From contig DOVL01000200.1 of assembly GCA_003520105.1 (NCBI GenBank), forward strand, positions 1-7,061: DNA of 7,061 nt, written 5' to 3'. The translations under genes and the position numbers were made by a program. Below, in pieces: positions 1 through 7,050 of the stretch. Position 1 is the stretch's first letter. The number at the start of each line of letters is the position of its first letter. The stretch comes from Lachnospiraceae bacterium. Its GTDB lineage: Bacteria; Bacillota; Clostridia; Lachnospirales; Lachnospiraceae. The notes below the pieces were generated by a model that searched no databases, was not told the origin of the DNA, and saw nothing but the letters and a program-made list of their open reading frames with translations.

Positions 1-3000
1 CGTCCGAGGGGAAAGGATACGAAGATATCTTCAAATCTCCTCTGGAAGCAGCTTTTTGAGAAGACTACGAGCAGGACTACGAGGTCGCGTTTTGTCAGGG
101 ATATACTCCTTGTTTTACAGCTCCTTATAGTCGTGCTTCTTATCTTTGCGCTTATGGCGCCGCATATCAGAACGAAGAGCAGAACAGAGACAAATATACT
201 CATGCTCATCGATACAAGTGCCGGCATGCAGCATACCGAAGGACAGAAAACACGTTTGGAAAAAGCTCTTGAGGATGCTGTCGGAATGGTTGAGGATGCA
301 GGAGATACAAGCTTTACGATCCTTACCAGCGGCGGAACTACAGATATCAAAATATCAAACTCACGAGACAAGGACAAGGTCAAGAAGGTGCTTGAGGCAA
401 TCGAGTGCACCGATGAAGAGGGGAGCCTGTCAAGCGCTTATGACATAGTCAGAACCATGCAGGAGGGCAGCGGTGATGAGCTTCTTCATGTGATTATTTT
501 CACCGATGGAAGCGGTGCGGAAACCGTTGATGAATATACTGTAAAGCTTGATGCAGAGGTAAGAACCTATGGCGGCGGTTCAGAAAACATAGCAGCCGGC
601 AGCCTGACCTTCTCTTCTGCAGGAACAAGCCCTGAGGGCAAGGAGCTTTATAACTTTGCTTCAAGAATAACGAATTTCGGTAACAGCGAGGCTTCCTTTG
701 AGGTGACTCTCTACGATGAAGACGGATCCGTTCTCGGCATCAAGAGCTTAAGCGCAGATGCAGGTCTTTCGGCAACTGCGATCTTCACCGATGTTGAGTG
801 GAAGGGTATGAGCGCCAGGGTTGAAGTGAGCGGCGTATCTTTCAAGGATGGCGGCAAGGACAGCCTAAAAAAGGATGATAAATCTTACGCAGTCAAGACC
901 AAGATAAATGATATAGACGGACTTCTGATCGGACAGGGAAATGTATTTATCGAGAAGGCTTTCCAGGCGGTAACCGGTCATGAGGCTAAGATTTCGGCAG
1001 ATGACAGCGCTGCAAAGAACAGTGATGCAAATATAATCATATACGATAGTGGAACTGAGGTTAAAAATCTTCCTACAGGCGGACAGGGTACCGGAGACGG
1101 ACAGGGCAGCATAACAGGCGTTATGCAGTTTGGTATTCCAAGTGACGAAGCCAAGGTTCAGAAGAAGCTTGAGGGTGTATTTGTTACTGTCAGAGAGACC
1201 GCACTCACGGACGGAATCGGTGATTTCTCGCTCGGTGTTAACTACGCTGCAGAGCTTGAGGTTCCGGAGTGGGCAACAAGCTTCATAGATCATAACGGTA
1301 ATTCGGTCGGCTACTTCGGCGAGAAGGACGGCATCAGATATATCGTTGTCGGCTTTGATATCAGGGAGACGGATTTCCCTCTCAAGGCAGAGTTCCCGAT
1401 CTTTATGGCTGATTCTGTCAGCTATCTGGCCGATACCGGAATCCTTACAGAAAATATTTATACTGCAGGTGACACGCTGCTCGTAAATCCATCTGCGGAC
1501 TATGATTCAGCAATGCTTGCGTCGAGACTGACTGAGGCGGGAGTCTTTACCGTTTCAGCAGCGGATTCTTCTGAGAAGTTTGTTGTACGTTTCCCGCTTT
1601 CCGAGTCTGACGGCAGGGCAGATACCAAGGGTACGGTCAGCACGGGAGATTACACCGGCGCCAGGATCAGACAGAATATCAGTAAATACCTTGTTATCGC
1701 AGCCGTCCTCCTTATGATCCTCGAGCTGATCATATATATCAGAGGAATGAGATACAGAGGAAAGTTCTATATCGTGCTCAGAGTATTTCTGTCACTTCTG
1801 CTCATACTTTCGATATTTGGCGTGAGCATTCCTGTGAGTGCCAAGGTACAGACAACGGTATTCGTCGTGGATCTTTCGGAGAGCAATAAAGAGTATGAGG
1901 AGGATATTGACAGATATCTTTCGGCTCAGATCAGAAAGCTTGGAAATAATGACCAGTATGGTGTTGTTGCCTTCGGTGACGATGCGGCAATCGACCAGTT
2001 TGTTACGAAGAACAGCAGCTACAGCGGCGTCATGGCCAAGATTGACGGTGACGCTACAAATATAGAAAACGCAGTCGGCAGAGCGCTTTCGATGATTCCT
2101 TCCGAAAGTGCGGGCAGGATAGTTATCATCACTGACGGTCGCGAGACGCAGGGAAATATAATGAATACCGCTTCTGCTCTTGCAGGTGGCGACATCGAGC
2201 TCTGTAGTATCGTCCTTTCTCACGAAGAGGTGGATGATGCGTATATCGAGAACGCATCTCTCCCGGACAAGGTAAGTTTCGGAGAGCAGTTCACGATAAA
2301 TGTTACCGTAGTAAGTAATATTGATACTAAGGCAAAGCTTATCCTTACTGATGACAGCGGTAAGTCTTCAGCAATGGATGTTGATCTTACCAAGGGCAAC
2401 AACAGATTTGCCTTCAAACAGGTCGTAGACAGTGATACTTCGGAAAGCTTCATGATAACGGTTGAAGCAGAGGGTGATCAGAATCCGGATAACAACAGCT
2501 TTAATGTATTTACGGCTGTAAGTGATTCTCCGTCAGTTCTGGTTGTTTACGGACATGGTGCGACTGATGAAGCCTTTGATGCGGTACTCAAGGCGGCCGG
2601 AGTTAATTACGAGGGCGTTCAGGCAAAAAATGCGCCTGAAGACCTGAAGAGCATGCTGGCTTATGAGAGTATAGTATTTGACAATGTCTTTGTTTCAGAC
2701 CTTCCGGATGGCTTCATGGAAAATATAGAAGCTTACGTCAAGGACTACGGACACGGATTTATCTGCTGCGGCGGCGAGAACAGCTTTATGCTCGGCGGCT
2801 ACAACGATACCGTGATCGAGAAGATTCTTCCTGTTGATATGGAGATGAGAGGAATCGTTGAGATTCCTTCAACTGCGATGGTCATGATAATAGACCGTTC
2901 CGGAAGTATGCTCGGAAGAGCTACCGGCGGCGGAACTTATCTCGATATGGCTCTGAATGCGGCAATCATTGCAGTTGAAAACCTTTCCGCAAGTGATTAT

Positions 3001-4497
3001 GTCGGCGTTATCTGTTTCGATGATCAGTTTGACTGGGTTGTACCGATACAGCAGGTTACCGATAAGGACAAGATCATAAATGCCATTAAAGGCATCAAGG
3101 AGGGCGGCGGAACGACGATCAAGCCTTCTGTTTCAGATGCTGAGCTTAAGCTAAGAAACGTTGATGCAGTCAATAAGCATATCATCCTTCTCAGTGATGG
3201 TATGGGCGAAACAACGGATTTTGATGATGTAATTCAGCGAATCAATAATTCGGGAATAACTCTTTCGACGGTTGCGGTCGGTGATTATGCCGATGCGATG
3301 CTTCTGCAGAGACTGGCCAAGAGCTGCGGCGGAAGATATTATTTCAGCAGAGGTGCGGGAAATGTTCCTAAGATTTTTACGCAGGAAATATATCTCTCAA
3401 TGAATACCTACATCCAGAACGGAGACTTCCGACTTAACGCATCATCTTCAAATGCGATAACCCGCGGGCTCTTTGAAAACGGATGGCCGAATGTTCTCGG
3501 ATATATAGCTGCAACTTCGAAGGACCTTGCGACAGAGGTTATTACAAGTGATCAGAATGATCCGATACTAACTGTCTGGCAGTACGGACTCGGCAGGACG
3601 GCAGCCTGGAATACGGATGTTTCAGGTGCATGGACCGCCAACCTTTCGGGCGAGGGCGACTATGCCGCAATGTGGAAACGACTCACGGATTATACGATCA
3701 ATGAGAGCATGAGTTCAGCCGACAGAGTCGATACCAAGGATGTAGACGGCAAGACCATTGTTACCTATAAGGCTGATGAATTCCATGAAGGAACCGAGAT
3801 TTCGGCGAATTATGTTTCTCCTGACGGATCGGAAGGTACACTCAGTTTCGTTATGGTTGAGCCGGGCGTTTATCAGGCTGAGCTGGATGGCGACGAGGCC
3901 GGAATATATGATCTCAGCGTTGTCAGAGAGGACAATGGGGAGCTGATCAATTCGATAAATACGGCAGCGGTCCTTCAGTATCCGAAGGAATACAGATTTG
4001 ATATAAGCAATAAGAATTTTGTTGATTTTGCAGAAAAATACGGCAAGATCATAGACTTTAAGGATGATATCTGGGGCGATATGAAGAAGCATTATAAGGA
4101 CAGCTTCGACCTCACTTGGATATTTATCCTTCTGGCACTTCTTCTCTTTGTAACAGATGTTACACTTAGGAGACTTGGCTTTACACGCTTCCCGATCAGA
4201 AGGAAGAAGAAGGCGGTCGGCAGAGCAGGGGCTTCCGGAAACGGACAGGCGGCAGAACTATCCGGTGGTGTGCAGGCATCAGCGGCCGGCGGTGATTTGA
4301 CGAGTGGCAGTTCCGGACAGGCTGCATCGGGAACAGGCGGTACTACTGTTTCGCAGACAGCTGCAACCGGCGGAAGCGATAAAGCTTCAAAGAAAGCGGC
4401 AAAGAAGGATTCCGGAAAGAAGAAGCCTGCTTCGGCGCAGGGTACAGGACTTGATATGTCCGAGTTACTGAAGAAGAAAAATGACCGTAATTTATAA
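1..4497 (+). CDS. Membrane-anchored triple-VWA protein (BatA-like half fused to VWA/GATase-like/VWA half), 5' partial
   Basis: The frame is open from base 1, so the start lies upstream; a GTG at 133 sits inside a membrane helix without a Shine-Dalgarno and is not credible. Residues are counted from base 1 (1498 visible). Layout: basic segment with LLWKQLFEK and helix 31-53, as in the BatA N-terminal domain; VWA1 about 62-195 (DTSAG at 71-75, TDG at 168-170); beta-rich domain about 200-300; BatA-type end with VGFDIRETDFPL at 450-461; helices 563-580 and 589-611; VWA2 (DLSES 624-628, Thr686, TDG 711-713); CARDB-like domain about 745-835; class I glutamine-amidotransferase-like domain 845-948 (GGENSF 924-929); VWA3 (DRSGS 965-969, Thr1038, SDG 1065-1067); YGLGRTAAWNTD motif near 1195-1206; beta domain; helix 1371-1387; basic tail. 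Charge bias puts the VWA domains outside the cell. VWA MIDAS sites bind metal and protein ligands; the partner is unknown. Family assignment is firm, function is not. Confidence 0.95.
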   Translation, partial: RPRGKDTKISSNLLWKQLFEKTTSRTTRSRFVRDILLVLQLLIVVLLIFALMAPHIRTKSRTETNILMLIDTSAGMQHTEGQKTRLEKALEDAVGMVEDAGDTSFTILTSGGTTDIKISNSRDKDKVKKVLEAIECTDEEGSLSSAYDIVRTMQEGSGDELLHVIIFTDGSGAETVDEYTVKLDAEVRTYGGGSENIAAGSLTFSSAGTSPEGKELYNFASRITNFGNSEASFEVTLYDEDGSVLGIKSLSADAGLSATAIFTDVEWKGMSARVEVSGVSFKDGGKDSLKKDDKSYAVKTKINDIDGLLIGQGNVFIEKAFQAVTGHEAKISADDSAAKNSDANIIIYDSGTEVKNLPTGGQGTGDGQGSITGVMQFGIPSDEAKVQKKLEGVFVTVRETALTDGIGDFSLGVNYAAELEVPEWATSFIDHNGNSVGYFGEKDGIRYIVVGFDIRETDFPLKAEFPIFMADSVSYLADTGILTENIYTAGDTLLVNPSADYDSAMLASRLTEAGVFTVSAADSSEKFVVRFPLSESDGRADTKGTVSTGDYTGARIRQNISKYLVIAAVLLMILELIIYIRGMRYRGKFYIVLRVFLSLLLILSIFGVSIPVSAKVQTTVFVVDLSESNKEYEEDIDRYLSAQIRKLGNNDQYGVVAFGDDAAIDQFVTKNSSYSGVMAKIDGDATNIENAVGRALSMIPSESAGRIVIITDGRETQGNIMNTASALAGGDIELCSIVLSHEEVDDAYIENASLPDKVSFGEQFTINVTVVSNIDTKAKLILTDDSGKSSAMDVDLTKGNNRFAFKQVVDSDTSESFMITVEAEGDQNPDNNSFNVFTAVSDSPSVLVVYGHGATDEAFDAVLKAAGVNYEGVQAKNAPEDLKSMLAYESIVFDNVFVSDLPDGFMENIEAYVKDYGHGFICCGGENSFMLGGYNDTVIEKILPVDMEMRGIVEIPSTAMVMIIDRSGSMLGRATGGGTYLDMALNAAIIAVENLSASDYVGVICFDDQFDWVVPIQQVTDKDKIINAIKGIKEGGGTTIKPSVSDAELKLRNVDAVNKHIILLSDGMGETTDFDDVIQRINNSGITLSTVAVGDYADAMLLQRLAKSCGGRYYFSRGAGNVPKIFTQEIYLSMNTYIQNGDFRLNASSSNAITRGLFENGWPNVLGYIAATSKDLATEVITSDQNDPILTVWQYGLGRTAAWNTDVSGAWTANLSGEGDYAAMWKRLTDYTINESMSSADRVDTKDVDGKTIVTYKADEFHEGTEISANYVSPDGSEGTLSFVMVEPGVYQAELDGDEAGIYDLSVVREDNGELINSINTAAVLQYPKEYRFDISNKNFVDFAEKYGKIIDFKDDIWGDMKKHYKDSFDLTWIFILLALLLFVTDVTLRRLGFTRFPIRRKKKAVGRAGASGNGQAAELSGGVQASAAGGDLTSGSSGQAASGTGGTTVSQTAATGGSDKASKKAAKKDSGKKKPASAQGTGLDMSELLKKKNDRNL

Positions 4498-4515
4498 AAA
4501 AGACATGCTCTGTTC

Positions 4516-4550
4516 TTGACGCGCATTTGTTACCCTTTAAGTGCTATCAT
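4516..4550 (+). promoter_or_regulatory. Probable sigma-A promoter for the 746-residue protein gene
   Basis: An extended -10 element, TG at 4542-4543 followed by TATCAT at 4545-4550, lies 42 bases before the ATG. A TTGACG hexamer at 4516-4521 resembles a -35 box, but its 23-base spacer is too long for standard sigma-70-type recognition. The extended -10 would therefore carry most of the activity. A leader of roughly 35 bases would result. No hairpin with a T-tract is visible between the preceding stop and this point, so read-through from the upstream gene is also possible. Confidence 0.45.
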
Positions 4551-4578
4551 CAACCTAGTTGAATTAAGACCGCTATAT

Positions 4579-4585
4579 AAAGGAG
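4579..4585 (+). promoter_or_regulatory. Ribosome binding site AAAGGAG
   Basis: AAAGGAG ends seven bases before the ATG at 4593. This is near-consensus Shine-Dalgarno at ideal spacing and fixes the start of the downstream gene. The residues that follow, MKEFVDLDNP, are polar, so there is no sign of a cropped signal peptide. Confidence 0.85.
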
Positions 4586-4592
4586 AAAAAAT

Positions 4593-6833
4593 ATGAAAGA
4601 ATTTGTTGATCTCGATAACCCAAAGAAAAATGAGCCGGGGTTTATAGATATTGATCCTCCGAAGGTACAAGGCTATACCATTGAGCAGCGTGAGAAGGAT
4701 GCCCATGTAACTATGACAGTACAGACGACAGGCATAATAAACTCACTTACTTCTTGTTTCTCACTGGAGGAACAGCAGAAAATATTTAATGATCCGTTGT
4801 ATGTGGAACTTATTACTGACATATATAAAGAGGATGCCGTAACTGAGAGGGCTATTGATAATTCGGGAATCGAGACCGGTGAGTTTGTGGGAGCTATCGG
4901 AAATGTGGTGAAGCTCAGCAGACTGCGTGATCAGGATGCTTTTGAAGAACTGAAGAAAAAGAACCTCGAAATGGCAGATCAGCTTGATAAGGGACTTAAG
5001 GAAAGCTTTGCCGGTGATGAGATGGCAGATGAAGTCCAGAATTTCCTGAAAGTATTCTATATAGATAAGATGAAGAGGGCCGCTAAGGGGTATTCGGATT
5101 ACTATCTCCAGTTTAAGACTCCTCTCGGTTCAGCGCCTGAGCCTTTATATCCGGTCATAAATACCACTACAGACAATAGGAAGCTTCAGGAAAATATGAA
5201 GAAGTGGGGAACTAAATTTCCGATTTATTCACTTGCCATCGAAAGTGAGAGAACACTTCAGATACTTGCTGATTACTGGGATGAGAAGAAGGGTAAGGAG
5301 CTTTCGTCGGCAAAGGAGGAGCTTTACCGACAGAAGCTTTACGATAATATTGTTTCTACATCTATCATTTACGATAAAGTCATGGCGGCAACGGAAACCT
5401 CTCCTATTGATGATAAGGTATATGCAGAAGGGGTCATTCAGAATGATGCGATACATATAAATCCAAAGAGCAACAGAGGAACCACTGTCATGTACTCCGG
5501 TATGGAAGCATACAAGATGGGACTTGAAAACGGCTGGCATATTGAGGATCTTGGCTTTGTTGCGGCATTCCACAATATAGTGGTTCATGAAAATAATTCA
5601 ATAAGATATAACGGAAATACATCGAAGAGCGGTTTCAAGGAATATAAGGAACTGAAATATGATAATCCTGACAGACCTGCTCCGGGAGCTGACAGAAAAG
5701 CGTATATTGATGAAATAACGCAGTACTATGATGAGGTGAAAAAAACTCCTATAACTACACCTGAGAAGAGAAAAGAGGTTATGGATCATATGGCGGCTCT
5801 CGTCAGGAAGGGTGTGGAGAATAAGTGCTTACTTGCATATAAGAAAGAGGGCAAAACCAAAGTTGAGAGCCCTTTGTCTATTGTAACGTATTTTGACCAG
5901 ATGACTAAAAACGTTGAATATCGTAATAAGCAGATAGAGAAAGGTAAGCAGAAAGCTATATCATCCAAGGTTATTTCTACCGGAGACAGAAGAGTTGACA
6001 ATATAATGTATGACCTCGATGCTCCGAGAACCGATTTCAGATTTACCAGTGAGAACGAGGAACATAAGAATCTTCGTGAGGCAATGGAGAAGCTTAAGGT
6101 TTTCCTTGATAATCATAAGGGCGTGAAGGTCGAGGATCTCAAGACTAAGGAAGCTAAGGAAGAATATCTGGCATCTTACCTCGGAAAGCTTGAGGCAGTC
6201 AGACATTATTCAAAGATATATCAGGATAAGAAGAAGACTGCATCTTCAAGCGGCGGTATGCAGAGACTTAACGGTGCAAAAAGGGCTAGCACATTTGTTA
6301 ATAACGAGATAAAAGCTATCAGCGAATATCTCAAGGAAAATACCAACGGAGCTAATTATGAGTCGATCGAGGCGTTCAAGACCAGAATGGCTACAAATAA
6401 AATGATGGATACCTATAACAACCTCAGTACCATGGTGATGCTCAGATCAGATCCGAAGGGTGTGAGAATGCTGAGGGACATGGCGGCTGATATTATGGTC
6501 GGACGCATCGCTGCAGCCAAGGGCAAGGAAGGCACGAAGGCCTTCGAGTCAATGGGTACGTCTGTCCTTAAAGAAAATATAGTTAAGAGTTCCGAGTTTA
6601 AGAGTATGATGAAGTCATATCTTAACGACAAGACCATGACTCCGGCAAAACTTGCGGAAGAGCTTTCCGGCGACGGCGCTCTTAACAGACTTAAGTCAGT
6701 CAGAAATAATATGAAGAAGTTCGAAAAGAACCAGAAGAAGCAGGAGGCTGAAAAGCAGGCAGCTGCGAAGAAAGCGGCCGATGCGAAAGCCAAGAAGGCT
6801 AAGACTGAGTCTAAGAAGGGCAAGGCAAAATAA
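4593..6833 (+). CDS. Uncharacterised 746-residue soluble protein with Lys/Ala-rich C-terminal tail
   Basis: I do not recognise this protein. The start is supported by AAAGGAG at 4579-4585, and the stop is followed by a terminator. There is no signal peptide, no membrane segment and no lipobox, so it is probably cytoplasmic. Composition is rich in Lys, Glu, Asp, Asn and Tyr, with only two Cys visible (in LTSCFS and NKCLLA). Much of it reads as amphipathic helix, for example about residues 100-170 and 480-560. The most conserved-looking stretch is around residues 300-345 (GMEAYKMGLENGW, then DLGFVAAFHN). The last ~40 residues are a run of Lys, Ala, Glu and Gln that may form a coiled coil or a basic extended tail. 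No kinase, nuclease, protease or NTP-binding motif is evident. It follows the VWA gene by 95 bases on the same strand, with its own promoter; a joint role is only suggested by position. Confidence 0.93.
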   Translation: MKEFVDLDNPKKNEPGFIDIDPPKVQGYTIEQREKDAHVTMTVQTTGIINSLTSCFSLEEQQKIFNDPLYVELITDIYKEDAVTERAIDNSGIETGEFVGAIGNVVKLSRLRDQDAFEELKKKNLEMADQLDKGLKESFAGDEMADEVQNFLKVFYIDKMKRAAKGYSDYYLQFKTPLGSAPEPLYPVINTTTDNRKLQENMKKWGTKFPIYSLAIESERTLQILADYWDEKKGKELSSAKEELYRQKLYDNIVSTSIIYDKVMAATETSPIDDKVYAEGVIQNDAIHINPKSNRGTTVMYSGMEAYKMGLENGWHIEDLGFVAAFHNIVVHENNSIRYNGNTSKSGFKEYKELKYDNPDRPAPGADRKAYIDEITQYYDEVKKTPITTPEKRKEVMDHMAALVRKGVENKCLLAYKKEGKTKVESPLSIVTYFDQMTKNVEYRNKQIEKGKQKAISSKVISTGDRRVDNIMYDLDAPRTDFRFTSENEEHKNLREAMEKLKVFLDNHKGVKVEDLKTKEAKEEYLASYLGKLEAVRHYSKIYQDKKKTASSSGGMQRLNGAKRASTFVNNEIKAISEYLKENTNGANYESIEAFKTRMATNKMMDTYNNLSTMVMLRSDPKGVRMLRDMAADIMVGRIAAAKGKEGTKAFESMGTSVLKENIVKSSEFKSMMKSYLNDKTMTPAKLAEELSGDGALNRLKSVRNNMKKFEKNQKKQEAEKQAAAKKAADAKAKKAKTESKKGKAK

Positions 6834-6844
6834 AACTATAACCA

Positions 6845-6862
6845 CCCCAGGAAATTCCGGGG
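6845..6862 (+). other. Small GC-rich hairpin after the stop codon
   Basis: CCCC at 6845-6848 pairs with GGGG at 6859-6862, and GGA at 6850-6852 pairs with TCC at 6856-6858 around a three-base loop, leaving A6849 bulged. It starts 12 bases after the TAA. No T-tract follows, so it does not look like a terminator by itself. It could be a 3'-end stabilising structure for the transcript that ends at the next hairpin. Confidence 0.45.
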
Positions 6863-6874
6863 CAGAAATAATAT

Positions 6875-6912
6875 AGAGTGATATCTGATGGTCGGGTATC
6901 ACTCTTTTTATT
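6875..6912 (+). terminator. Rho-independent terminator
   Basis: AGAGTGATATC (6875-6885) pairs with GGTATCACTCT (6895-6905) to give an 11-bp stem with one T-G wobble and a nine-base loop. TTTTTATT follows at 6905-6912. This is a well-formed intrinsic terminator placed 42 bases after the stop of the 746-residue protein gene. It separates that gene from the next one, which has its own promoter. Confidence 0.9.
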
Positions 6913-6945
6913 CGAAAAATATAAAATGAAATATTCGGAAAATAT
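6909..6945 (+). repeat. Direct repeat of a 14-bp AT-rich motif upstream of a promoter
   Basis: TATTCGAAAAATAT at 6909-6922 and TATTCGGAAAATAT at 6932-6945 match at 13 of 14 bases, with starts 23 bp apart. Each copy is also partly dyad-symmetric (ATATT and AATAT arms in the second copy). They lie immediately upstream of the promoter for the gene starting at 7051, so they could be an operator pair or an A-tract UP-like element. The AT-rich context lowers the significance. Confidence 0.5.
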
Positions 6946-6948
6946 GTG

Positions 6949-6970
6949 TTGCTCTTTTGTTGCACTTTTT
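6949..6970 (+). repeat. Tandem 11-bp repeat across the -35 region
   Basis: TTGCTCTTTTG (6949-6959) is followed directly by TTGCACTTTTT (6960-6970), 9 of 11 bases identical, with an 11-bp period of about one helical turn. A further exact TGCTCTTTTG copy is at 7011-7020 in the leader (first copy at 6950-6959). The position over the -35 elements fits a regulator site, but a chance T-rich repeat is also possible. Confidence 0.4.
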
Positions 6971-6979
6971 TGATATAAT
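6949..6979 (+). promoter_or_regulatory. Promoter of the gene starting at 7051
   Basis: TGATATAAT at 6971-6979 is a perfect extended -10 (TGn plus TATAAT). Candidate -35 boxes are TTGCTC at 6949-6954 (19-base spacer) or, for an alternative -10 TATATA at 6983-6988, TTGCAC at 6960-6965 (17-base spacer). Transcription would start near 6986, giving a leader of about 65 bases. It lies just after the terminator of the preceding gene, as expected for an independent unit. Confidence 0.75.
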
Positions 6980-7035
6980 TATTATATAGAAAGAGATATT
7001 GGGGATATTATGCTCTTTTGGAGAAAAATAATTTC

Positions 7036-7042
7036 AAGGAGG
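7036..7042 (+). promoter_or_regulatory. Ribosome binding site AAGGAGG
   Basis: AAGGAGG is a full-consensus Shine-Dalgarno, eight bases before the ATG at 7051. It implies efficient translation and defines the start of the truncated last gene. Confidence 0.85.
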
Positions 7043-7050
7043 AATTTTGA

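Noticed and set aside
133..135. GTG at 133 as the start of the VWA protein
   Set aside because: The frame is open back to base 1, the upstream residues fit the BatA-type N-terminus, GTG falls in the middle of a membrane helix, and no Shine-Dalgarno precedes it.
1069..1113. Gly/Gln-rich GGQGTGDGQGS stretch with a repeated GGACAGGG at DNA level as a tandem repeat element
   Set aside because: Only two short copies; more simply a flexible loop inside the first half of the VWA protein.
4092..4526. Minus-strand ORF of 144 codons opposite the end of the VWA gene
   Set aside because: Its Phe/Pro/Ala-rich protein is the complement of the Lys/Gly/Ala-rich tail, with no ribosome binding site; the plus-strand gene explains the sequence.
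4551..4561. CAAC-CTA-GTTG inverted repeat just after the -10 element as an operator
   Set aside because: Arms of only four bases; such a dyad is expected by chance and has no second copy nearby.
5571..5591. His327-x4-His332-Glu333 in the 746-residue protein as a metalloprotease site
   Set aside because: It does not match HExxH or another known zinc motif, and no further ligand is evident.
6413..6965. Minus-strand ORFs (6413-6823 and 6696-6965) with hydrophobic, signal-like stretches
   Set aside because: The hydrophobicity comes from reading the Lys/Ala codons of the plus-strand tail in antisense; one ORF also crosses the terminator. No supporting start signals.
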